From NCBI GenBank assembly GCA_037576215.1, contig JBANDB010000005.1:2480001-2544000 (forward strand): a stretch of DNA of 64,000 nucleotides. The letters run 5' to 3'. Both the position numbers and the translations under genes were made by a program. Shown piece after piece: positions 19,207-30,049 of the stretch. The notes under the pieces were generated by a model. That model was given only the letters and a program-made list of their open reading frames with translations. It ran no database searches and had not been told where the DNA came from. Numbering within the stretch: position 1 is the first letter of the stretch; the number at the start of each line of letters is the position of its first letter. This DNA is from Armillaria gallica. Lineage: Eukaryota; Basidiomycota; Agaricomycetes; Agaricales; Physalacriaceae.

Positions 19207-20568
19207 CCGCCTACTCAACCCTCGAATGCAAATCCATTCTGAGAATACTCTCAGTTGAGATATCAAGGAGGTCTTCGAGGTTTCGAAGGAACGACTCAAG
19301 GAGTTATTGAAGGAGCATAAGGGGCATTTCCACATCACTTTCGATGCCTGCGCAGCACCAAATAACCATGATTACCTGGGTATTGTTCTGGTTTGGTGTC
19401 ATGGCGGACACATTGAAGTTTTGACATTGGATCTTATTGAGTACATTGTCCATTGGATGCCTGTACTTGTTCTGACTGTACCCATCAGATTAAGCAAAGC
19501 TCACACTGGGGCTTATCTTGCTGAGTGTGTCATGGAAGTCCTGAAGGAGTATGGTCTTGAGGAACTCATTCTTGGTGAAACTGGTGACAATGCATCTGTG
19601 AATGATAAAACCCTTGACGAACTTGAAACTCTTTTCCAGGAGTTATCATTCAATATCATGACTGGCCATCATACTCAAATTCGTTGTTTTGCTCATATTT
19701 TAAATCTTGTAGTTAAGGTACATGCTATCAACACCATATTGTACAATGTCTTATCTTTTGCGACAGGCCATACTCTCTCAGTTTGAAGTTAAGTGCTGTC
19801 CAAAGGCTACCACCACCACCAAGCAGCCAAGCCAAAGATTCAGTGGAGACAATGCAAATGATGCTGATGCAGAGAGTGATGTGGACAAGTTTGAGGATGA
19901 TGATGATGATGAGCTGGACAATGAGGATTTTGAGGCATTGGAAGAATTACGAGAGGATCTGGATGCTGAGGAAGATGCCTGCATCAAGGAAGAATCCGGC
20001 ACTCATCCTGAGGTGCTAGGTTTGACTGATGAAGAAGTCTGTGAAGGTGTATCTGCATTAACCAAGGTGTGCTGTGTCCTCTGTATCCAGAAAGCTCATC
20101 TCACAACAACTGTATAGCTTCTCAAACTTGGCAAGCAAATTTTTCACAAGAGTACACTTCAGAAAGATCTTTGGAGGCTATGCAAGAAGAAAAACATCAA
20201 GGCCTTGAAGATGATTCATTTGGTAGTGACTCATTGGAACACAACCTCCATAGTCATTGACCATGGGTTATATCTCAAGCCAGCACTCGATGCCCTCTGT
20301 ATCTTGAGCATCCATAATAAGGGAGTATGAGCAACAAAGCGACTCAAGTGCTTTTGCTTGACAGACATTGAGTGGAAGATCCTGGAGCAGCTGAGCCCCA
20401 TTCTCATGGTACATGGTGGCAGCACTGCATCAAGTATAACAACATTTAGATTGATGGCTTCTCTAGAACTTTCTCAAGGCCACAAACTGAATCTCCAAAT
20501 CAGGAGTGCCTCTACTCCATGAGGTGATTCTGACAATGGATATACTGACTCGTGAACTCGAAAAATGC
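19207..20568 (+). pseudogene. hAT transposase, catalytic part
   Basis: Continuation of the transposase from 17535: RLLNPRMQIHSENTLS, a TGA at the family Arg, then DIKEVFEVSKERLKELL. The RNase H-like catalytic fold follows, with the first Asp in FHITFDACAAP, a second in TGDNASVND, and RCFAHILNLVVKV (19680-19715), a hallmark of hAT. After an acidic insertion (about 19850-20010, GAT repeats) come HWNTTSIVIDHGLYLKPALD, where the family has RWNS/T, and LLHEVILTMDILTRELEKCL. It stops abruptly at about 20568, where B1 begins, so the dimerisation domain is lost. It is inactive through truncation, stops and the LTR insertion. Confidence 0.85.
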
Positions 20569-20592
20569 CTCATCGCATTTCACTGAATCACC

Positions 20593-22523
20593 ATGTCTAC
20601 TTCTGCTGCTCAAGCTATTCCATCTCTCATCTCCCTTGCCAAGTGTGCTGACACCCTCTTGCAAGTCCCCCTTGAGCCTAATGTGCAATTGTTACATCAC
20701 ACCACCTACTTTGACGAGGTGGTACATGTCAAGGTAAATTGTCGTGCTCTCTGTGCAGGTTTTTGTGCTCTGATTGACATTGAATAGTGCCAGATTGAGG
20801 CTTACTACCCATCCGCTTTCAAGGAAGAATTCTTTAAGACGTTTGAAGCTGTCGTTGATGGCTGCGTCTCTAAGTTCAACTTCCATGAGACTTGGGACAC
20901 TATGCTCAAGATCGAGTCTGACCGTCTCAAGTTTTCTGTCGGTGGAAGGTACTCCATCTCCGGCAACCAGATCTTGGATGCTTTGGAGGTCCTTCCTCCC
21001 TTGCATTACCATATCGACAACGATATCCAGATGTCATCTGCTCCATTCACTCCCAATGTCACTCCTTCCAAGGAAGTTCAGACTGCGCATTTGTCTTCAG
21101 ACACCATGTCTGCTTCTGCCTCTCAGGGTGCTGACCTGGCATTGGAGGAGGAAACTCCTGCTAGGGAAACTCATGCCATGTCTCCTTCTACAGTCTCTTC
21201 TGCAGATTGGGTGGTACATGCTTCGAATCAATTAAAATTGTAGCATCACGTTAACTCGATTTGGTACGATCTAGATGCCATCTCCAGTTGTTGCTCCTTC
21301 CAGTGCCTTCATTGAACAGTTTGCTGAAAAAGAAGGTACCCTCAAGGACGCCGTTCAGATTGGTGAGAAGATCACCAATCTGTATCACTGCTCTTTCAAC
21401 AAGGCTGACCTCCAGTACGGCAACATGTTCTGCGCCTATTGCTCTGGCACTCCTAGTCATCCCGCTCATTGATGTCCTGTTCGATCTGCCAAGGTACGTT
21501 TTCTCTTTAAATCCATGTTTTCTTTTCGTATTGACATGAATCTAAGGCTGTTCGTCCTTGCGGGCCTTGCATTCTTGAGAGCACCAAGTGTACTTTCACC
21601 AGGCTGTCTTCGGTCTGCCATGCTTGCCACAAATCCATGACTCGCCGCTGCATTGGAGGCCTTCCTGACCAACAAATTCTCTTGATGCCGTTCAAGGATC
21701 CTCATCCAGAGAACGATAAAAATATCCTCGACATTATTGATGAGCTCATCGATGCTGACCCTTATGGAGCTAGTAAGTTCTTGTCTTCTGTGTTTTCTGG
21801 TCTATGGTTACTAATTCCATGCATTTACAGATCCTTTGCCCGACATTAGTGATGATCCTCATATGGAAGCCATCGTCCACAACGTAGCAGAGTTCGTTGG
21901 GGCGAACTATCAACAGTTCACTCCTCAGGGCGAGTCTATAGCCTCATTGGTGAAGACGAAGGACTCTTTCTACCATCAGTTGGAGTCTAACACCCATGAT
22001 CTCTATTTGCACCTGAAGATACGCCATGTCCTCATCCAGCATTACCATCTTGTCAGTTAAACTTGATGAGACGCGTGCTCAAGAGGAAGCGGAGGCTAGT
22101 ACGGCGGCCAAGATGCGGACCGACAATCATGCTATGTCTTCTCGCAAAACCTATGTTCCTTGGTGGAGGAATAAGCACCAGCGTTCGGGTCGTGGCCACA
22201 GTAAGAAGAACCATTCAAAGAACAAGGGCAAAAAGGAGGATCGGAAGGGTAAAGGTAAAAACAAGGCCACCCAGTACATCAAGGAATGTGCTGGGTGGGG
22301 TTGCAACCATAATAACTGTGATTCTAACATGGAGACTCCAGACCCTGTTCCTGCTCTTTGTACTTGCCATGGTTGGGGCAGTTGTGGTGAAGCTAACTGT
22401 CCTTCTAAAGGCAGCTGGACTCTGCCTCCTCAGGCATCTGTCAAGTACCAGGATGGTGTCCCTGGTAACTATGGAGGAAACTGGCAGAGCAAGGCAGGCT
22501 CCAGTCATCGTGGTTGTTACTAG
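20593..22523 (+). pseudogene. Antisense gene 1 of B1: Zn2Cys6-like Cys-cluster protein
   Basis: Spliced gene opposite to gag-pol. Exons are 20593-20733, 20788-21213, 21275-21493, 21547-21772 and 21831-22523, all bounded by GT and AG. Exons 1-4 have the same lengths (141, 426, 219, 226 nt) as in B2. The protein starts MSTSAAQ. Exon 3 has FCAYCSGTPSHPAH. Exon 4 (21559-21651) has six Cys spaced C-x2-C-x6-C-x8-C-x2-C-x7-C (CGPC...CHAC...), fitting the fungal Zn(II)2Cys6 spacing. Exon 5 has a Lys-rich basic region, then a Cys/Gly-rich tail. Damage: a TGA in exon 3 (also in B2) and a 2-bp loss in exon 5 near 22054. A DNA-binding regulator is one possibility. Not otherwise recognised. Confidence 0.7.
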
Positions 22524-22603
22524 AGTTGCCATGGTCACCTAGGTGGTTGTATTCAATTCGTATGGACAATTTTGCAGGGGTATATTTTGAAAGAGTGTCG
22601 GGG

Positions 22604-22625
22604 GACCGGTATGGATATACCGGTC
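22604..22625. terminator. Perfect 9-bp inverted repeat between converging genes, B1
   Basis: GACCGGTAT and ATACCGGTC are separated by GGAT, in the roughly 200-bp gap where gag-pol and the antisense gene converge. The same hairpin is in B2 at 43540-43561 with one CpG change. A role in 3'-end formation or insulation is a guess. Confidence 0.35.
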
Positions 22626-22721
22626 AGAATAATTAGCTATGAATGAATGTGTAGGGGCTCCAAAATGGAGCCCAATTATTTGTATAAAATTTTTGGTTTT
22701 TGCCAATGTCTCAAGTGAAAA

Positions 22722-25700
22722 TCAAGCAAGTTCTGCTTCATTATGTGCTCCTTCTAGATCTGGGAGGTCATCGAGCATACCATCATCTGATGATGTGAAG
22801 AGATCATTGATCTGCATGGGTGGCACATCAATGATCACATTGATATCCGGTATGTCAATCTTCTTCCTGGTGAAGTACAGCAATAGCCTAAATGCAGCAA
22901 CTGGTCTTGTGAAGGTCGAACCATCTAATTCACAAAGGAGATATGCGCTGCCTTTATTCCTTCCCAAGATCACTAAGGGGCCCAAATATCTGGTGCACAT
23001 TTTACAATTTAGAGCCTTCTCTATCTGTGTGTTGCGCATCAAAACTAAATCTCCCTTCTGGAAGTGGAAGTCTCTGATAGAGTATTCATGGTCCTTCTCG
23101 AATTTAACTGCGGCATTTCTTCTAGCTTCATAGACTTTAGACCTCAAACGTTCGAGATCCTGAGAACATTTTTGAAGACTAATGGCTCGGTGTGCAATTA
23201 ATGATGTGGTACTGATGATATTGTCTGGTGGCAGCATCAACCATGTAGATTCGACTATGTCCATTGGAAGAAGGGGTTCCGTCCCGGTTGCAGCAAAATA
23301 TGGTGAACAACCCATGTGTCTCCTGATTGTTATTTGGTCTGCCCAAAATACGGAATAGGTGTTTTGACTCCACTTATTTTGATCACCATCAGATGCCTTA
23401 AACAGTCCTTGACACACATCAAAGTGTGGTCTTTCGGCAATTCCATTGGCTCTGGAGTTATAACTGGAGATACGAATGTGATTGATATGGTACTTGTTGC
23501 TTAAATAATTGATTGCGGCAACAAATGCGGATCCGTTGTCGGTGACGATCTCAACTAAGGATCCCCAACAGCATAAAATATCCTCAAAAATCCATTCTCC
23601 TAAAGTTCATGCTGTTTCTTTGCGCAAGCAATGAAATTCTGGATAGTGACTGAGTGAACATCTGCCTTGGACGATATAACAGTATTGTCCTGAAACTGGC
23701 ATGATCATGGTGTCCATATACATCTTGAAAAACAAGGGAGCGGGAAGAGCGACAGTAGGCAGGATATAGATTTGTCAGGTTTGATGGATTTGGCATAGAT
23801 GACATGTCCTTACGAACCAGGAAATATCGTACTTCATATCCGGCCACCAATAATGTTCCTTGATTAGCACATGTGTCGCATAGAAGCCCTTGTGAGCAAC
23901 GTCATCATGACAAGACATCATCACTTGAATGCAACACTCAGGGAACAAGACAAGCTGATGTCTCCCATCTCCATTTTTGCACCATAGCTTCCCTTGTCTC
24001 TCGAAGAAGTGAATGGCATATTTCATGAATTTTGTGTATGCTATATCGTCAAATCCTGCAGGTCTCTTGAGGTATAGATGCCATGGCAATAAGTGCATTA
24101 ACCGTTCATCTAGGCATTGTTGCTTTGCGGTATGAGGAACTTTCGAGTAAGGAATGATTTCCTTGGAATCTACAGCAACTTCTTGTTGCAGAACTTGAAT
24201 TAACTTGATTGGCGAATTAACCATGGGTGAAGTTGAATTAATAAAATGCATAAGCCTGTAATGAGTGTGTAAGAAGTCTTCCATGCTGTCTTCAGGTGGA
24301 GGAGGGTCTTCTAGTTGGGGTGGGCATCACGATAATCCATCTGGACCATGCTTAGAGCCTGGTACATGGACTAGAACAAAATGAAAAGATAGAATGCCGA
24401 TAATCCATCGGTTAACTGCTGCTGAGGGTGCGATATCAGGGTTCTTGAGCATTCCCTTGATAGCACTCGCATCTACTTCAACAATAAACATTGGAAGACC
24501 GATAAGATAAATTTTGCAATATCCTAGCGTGCGGTATAGTCCAAATATCTCTTTCTTGGCTTGAGAATATCTGCACTCGCATTCATTAAGAGTGATTGAA
24601 CCAAATCTAGCAAAATATTGAATCTTTGGATTGACAGGGTTGCACTGTGCTAGATAGTATCCAACTGTGGCAGGTCCTGTATCAACAGCAAGTATAACAG
24701 CTCTGGTTGATGTGTAACTGAGCAGCCTTAATGCCAGGCTGACTCTAACTGCATCTTTAAGATTTTCTTGTGTGGCAATCTCTGCTGATTCGAATTTGAA
24801 AGGAATGTCTTTTCTGAATAGCTTGGTAATGGGTAGAGCTTGGGTTGTGAAATTATCGATGAATATTTGTAGGACTCCGACAGTACCAATGAAGGCACGC
24901 ACGTCAGAGATGTCAATACAAGGTCCCCATCAGAGTATTGAAGAGACAATACTTTTGAGAGGTAGTCGGCCAGCATACGTGCATCTATGACCTAGCACGG
25001 TAATTTCGGTGCAACAAAGATAGGCTTTCTTGCCTGAAAACATGCCTCCACAATATTTCATGTGTTGGACAATTCTGTTTAGGTTTTGGAAATGTTCCCA
25101 AACAAAACATCGAATGCCAGTATTGAGAGGAATAGTTTCGTAGCCTCCTATGATTTCGTATTGAGTTTCTGGTCCTTGAACTGGGACATCATCAATGTAA
25201 GGAATGGTGAACTCTGGGATTTTGGGTTGTAGAATGAAGGTAACATCGTCATGGAATATTGGTACAGAATTTGTCCAACCCATGGGTAAGGTAACAAGTC
25301 ATAGTGCTCCATAAGGAGTCTGAAAGGTGGTGAGGTCACGAGATGACTCTGCTAGTAGGCGTTCATCATATCCAATGAATAAGTCTAGAGTAGCGCCGCA
25401 TGCATGACCTGTGAAATGTTCTGCGAGAGGGTCCGTTGCTGGTGGTAATCCAGAATGAGCAATCGTAACTTTGTTCAACGGTTCTAGACTGTGAACTATG
25501 TGAAGACTTTTGCCATCTTTCTTTAAAACTGTAAACCATCTCGAGTGGTAGGAAGAATTGGAAGGTTCATAAATGCCTGCGTCAATCTTTGTCTTGATCA
25601 TATGGCAAACTTCTGTGTAAATGCCTGGAGGGATAGGAATATTTCATAGAACCCAAGGGGTGTGTTCGACAACTGGAATATTGATTGGCAGGAAGAAATC

Positions 25701-28700
25701 TCTATGAAAACTGCCTCTTTCTGAATCCTCCCATGCGAATGCTTTCTCCTGAACCGTCATGAAGTGATGCATGAGCTTCAGTTCTTCTGGCCAAAGGAAA
25801 CCATCATTATGGATGGAGTCAATGTACTCCTTGCGCTCTTGGGTATAACGTTCGGTGGGAATGAAAGGGGGTGGTGTTGGAGATAACATAGGTATATCGG
25901 CTAATGGATCTCCTCGAATATTGCAAATGATATGGAATTTATCGGGCAAGGTTGCAAGTACGGGCTTCGTTTTCAAAGCTACCAGCTTGTACTTCTTGCC
26001 TGTGAAAACTGAGACTTTCTTAGAGAACCATGGCTCATAGGATTGATCTCCAATAATATTAGAACTGTATAGACGATACATGTAATCTCGGGGCTGGGAA
26101 ATGGAACTGGAATCTGAGAAATCTTGAGGAATCCAAGTAGGAATAGAATATAACGGTAACAATTGTTTGCGATCTGTTGGTAAAGAGAATTCGGCATATG
26201 GGGTGGAACTGTACACAGTTTCAGTCGACCATAGTGATTGTGTAAACGTAGTGGGTTGGATAGGGAATTTATTAGGGTCACAGGCCGATAAATATTGGGT
26301 GGAAGCTTTTTCTGAGTCAAATTCGGAAGTGGATGCCATGTAGGCAATAATTTTAGGTTCTTGATTCACGTCTAATTCAATGACAAGGGCAATCTCCTCT
26401 ATATCATCGTTGGGTTCTTCTAGTCAATTTTCCCAGGAGAATAGGATGTGGTTAAGGATATGGGGACGACCATGAGGAATCATCAGGATAGTGGCGGTCT
26501 TGCTGGTGTTCGGATCATGGATGGTAATGGTCTGGTTCTCGTCCGAATAATTGCGAACAATGCTCTGAGTTAACATGTCAAAAGGTCTGCCGAGCAAGAT
26601 ATCATAGGCAGATTGCCGAATGACATGCACTTGCAAGTATAGCGTGATATCTCCAAACAAAAATGTGACATTTCGTGCTAGACCCAAGGAATAATTCGTA
26701 GTTCCATTGGCTGACTGCATTTCCAATATAACCGTAGGATCATAGATCAACCCCAAGCGCAAGCACACAGCTTCTGACATGGAGATCACTTGTGATCCAG
26801 GATCAATGATGCACTTGACTTTGAGCTGATGATCCACCACTGGGATGATGGATCGTAATGAAATAGAATCTGCTGCGCATTTCAAGGGTCCGATCTTCTC
26901 CCCTTTCTTGATGCGAGCTTCGTACGGTTCTGGGATGACTGACGATCCTGCTGGTGGTTCCTTCTGAGCGTTACTGGTCTGCTTGAAAGTCTGCACAAAA
27001 TTATCCAGCATGCTGTATAAAAGAGTGGAAGTTTTGCCGTTTTCATGGTCTTCTGGTGCCTTTACTGTGATCTCTATGGTTTCAGGTCCAGTAAATGGTA
27101 GAGCTACCTCCTTCTGGAACTGTTCCACAGTATTTGGCACTTTGCACTTTGTGTTATCCTCCTTAATCATTTCCCTGATTGCTGGTGATAAAGAATATAA
27201 CTCTTGATGCGACAACATGATTGTGGAGTCAAGCGCACACTCATAGACTTCTCGTGCAACATGCGAACCTTCTATTGGCGCCCGTATCCTATAAGCAGGT
27301 TCATTATCTTTGGGACACTTGCAGACATCTGGCTTTGCACCCGCATTACGAACTGCTGGCGGTGCATAATTGGCTGGCTTTGCTGCGGCAAATGGATGAA
27401 TATCTTTGGGAATGAGCTGGGCTACACGCTCCTTGACTGGTGCATGCTCGGGTACTGCTGTGACAGTCTTGGATGGATCGTGTCATGGAGTAGCAGGTGG
27501 CGTGTAAGATGGAAACTTAGAACAAATATTTTGATCATTGCCATGGACTACTGTCTTAGCTTTCTCGAATTGATGTGGAGAATAAGATTCTATGATAGCT
27601 GCAGCAATTTTGTCATCTTGCTTGGTCTGAGTAGGTATGGCAATATCGTCTTCATCATCTGAATATTCCACTAATTTGGGCATGCCATCATAGTCTGGGG
27701 TAAGATCTTGATCGAAGTGATCGCGAATCTTGGGTACGGCAACCTCCTGCTCGTCATCAAGCACTGCTTCTTCAGCAGCTTTCCGACTAGTATGAGTTTG
27801 TCGACCCACTGCCTTAGTAGGTTCTTGCGGAACAGCGGCCTCCGCTTTTGCTGCAGGAGCTGCCTTCTTGGTTGGTCCGCGTTTAAGGTGTGGTACTTCA
27901 ACTACAACTTGGCAAATCATAGTATCCATAGTGTCTGCAGTATTCAGACTAGAAGAGTCTTCTTCAGCAACATGCATGAACTGTTTGATGCCCTGGATCT
28001 CTTTTCCAATAGCTTCGGATTTGGCAATAAGTGCCTCGAAGCATTGACGCACATCAATCCCAGAAACGGGCACACTAAGTGACTGAGCATCTGCGTTAAC
28101 TGGTGAAGAACGTTGCTGGCTGAGATGCGGAACTGGCTCAACAATGGCGTTCATCAGCTGATTGATGATGCTGATCTGGCCTGGATTCTGACAGTGCCAT
28201 TCTTCAATGTGATCTTTAAGCCAAGTGCCTTGGAGACCTCTAGGGACCCAAGCACCAGTAGACAGGATGATCTTCCCATCTATATTGCGCCTGCACTTCC
28301 CTTCTTTAATCATCTCCTTGACTTTGAGACATTCTTGAATAAAATGACCAATTTCACTGCAGAAACTGCAATTTTGACCAGTTGCCATATTAGCATAACT
28401 GCTCTGCTGCAGTGGACCGGACAAAAACAATTGTTGCTGAGCTTTCTGGAATCGATCATTTGAGTTTAACTGCAATAACATCTTGCCAAGTTTAATGAGC
28501 TGATTAATATGTTCCATCTTGACTTGGGGTTCCACAGGTTCCTCTTTGACGTGAACGATTGGCTGAGGTTGTGAGACTGGACCAGGATACGGCATCTCTG
28601 AGGGTTTAGCTGGACCAGTGTCATGAAAACTCTGAGTAGGCATGCTGCTAAGAGTGCTTTCTCCTTTATTCATGCCTTGTAGAATGAACTGAGTGGCTGC

Positions 28701-29951
28701 ATAAATGTCGCTGAGGTTGTAAGGGTCTGCTGGATGATGGTCTGGTAATTTGATCTGGAGTTGATGGGCAATGGCATCCCAAACGTGGTTAGGAAAGCCT
28801 TTGCTGAACATATTGCCAGTCTCGTGGTTTGACAAACGATTATTCATGACCAAATGCTTTACTTTGGGGTAGAATTCTCAATAAAACGCTCCTAGGTCTG
28901 CGAGATTATCAACTTCTCACGCGTATTTTCCAATAATGCGCTCGAGGTCATGTCTCTCATATTTACAAGTGGTACTAGCGTCAGGATATTGAGCAACTAT
29001 GGCATCCTTGAAATTTTTGTAGGTTTTGCCAGTGTCACTATACTCGGGCAAGCTCTCCCAAAATTTGGAGATGACAAGTCCTGGATAGTAGATAAACCAC
29101 TTCTTTTTATCAGCATCTGCGTTTATGGTATGACAGGTGAAAAGGTCTTTGATATCACTGATATAACATGTCAACTTGTGTCCAGGACTAATTTCGTCAA
29201 TGATATTCAGAGTGCTCTTCTCCTTTCGGAAAGGCATAGATGCTGCTGCCATGGCTGCAGGTTGTTGTACTGGCTGCTGAACTGGAGGTTGTACTGGGGG
29301 CTGTATGGGTGGTTGTGCACCTGGTTGCACTACGGGGGCTGGTTGTTGATTCAGATTGACTGGTGGTAAGATGGGGAATATGGGAAAATAAGAGGTGGAA
29401 GCCTCTGCTGGTGGATCAAAAGTGAGACTTTGTTCGAAGGACTCGTCCTTGATATCAAAGTTTATGGTGGTAGCAGAATCTGGTACTAATTTGTTGCTAG
29501 ATTTGATGGATTCTTCTTGTCAGTAATTGGTGAATGAGGTGGATTCTACGTGGTAGAATCTGAAAGCTTGTCCAAAATAAGGTGTGCCAGGGGCTGTTCT
29601 GTAGTTTGAACCAAAGAGTTCTGTGGTAACTTCGGTTTCTTCATCGTCTTCTGGTCCAGAAAACGACAAGTTCTCTCTTTCAGAGATGTCTAATTCTTTG
29701 AGAAACAGGGATGTGGGGGATTCAACGAAAGACCCAGGAATGGGACTACGAGGGGAGTCTGGTAATGGGGTTTCTGTAGTGAGCATTGACAATGACACTT
29801 CAGATGATGCTAAATGGGCTGTGGATTCTTGTAACTGAAGATGTGCAGAGGTATTTTGGAGGCCTCTGCCCTGAACTGGGACGTAAGGTGTTTTACGTTT
29901 GAATTTTTGTGAAATGGTGAAGAATTCGGGTTCACAGCAAGTATAAGCTCG
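22722..29951 (-). pseudogene. B1 gag-pol polyprotein in one frame
   Basis: One reading frame of about 2400 codons runs from just after a TAG at 29954-29952. It contains a Gln/Pro-rich gag start, a gag core (LTCYISDIKDLFTCHTIN; WFIYYPGLVISKFWESLP), a CCHC knuckle (CSFCSEIGHFIQEC), a retropepsin-like loop with DPGS (VKCIIDPGSQVISMSEAVC), RT (TLPMGWTNSVPIFHDD; YIDDVPVQG), RNase H (VILAVDTGPATVGYYL), an integrase zinc finger (CHDDVAHKGFY...CHLCQIH) and the DDE core (YMDTM, IVTDNGSAF, NGIAERPHF). The eleven internal stops are all TGA. No ATG lies at the open start, and CCTTTGTAG there could be a 3' splice site, so an upstream first exon is possible. Pepsin DPGS rather than D-S/T-G seems a family trait. 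Confidence 0.85.
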
Positions 29952-30049
29952 CTACAAAGGGTGAATTGAAAGGTGATAGGCATATATAAATGCAATCAAG
30001 GAATTGATCTGGGATGTGAACTGATCCCCCTCACGGTGGGCTCCAGAAA
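29952..30049 (-). promoter_or_regulatory. B1 leader with candidate tRNA primer binding site
   Basis: On the minus strand the LTR is followed by TTTC and then TGGAGCCCACCGTGAGG (around 30045-30029). TGG at this place pairs with the CCA end of a tRNA. B2 has the same site. Unlike A, C and D, it is not complementary to its own LTR start. A pyrimidine-rich TAG near 29952 may be a splice acceptor for gag. Confidence 0.5.

Noticed and set aside
19896..19915. GAT microsatellite
   Set aside because: It encodes an acidic Asp run within the hAT transposase frame.
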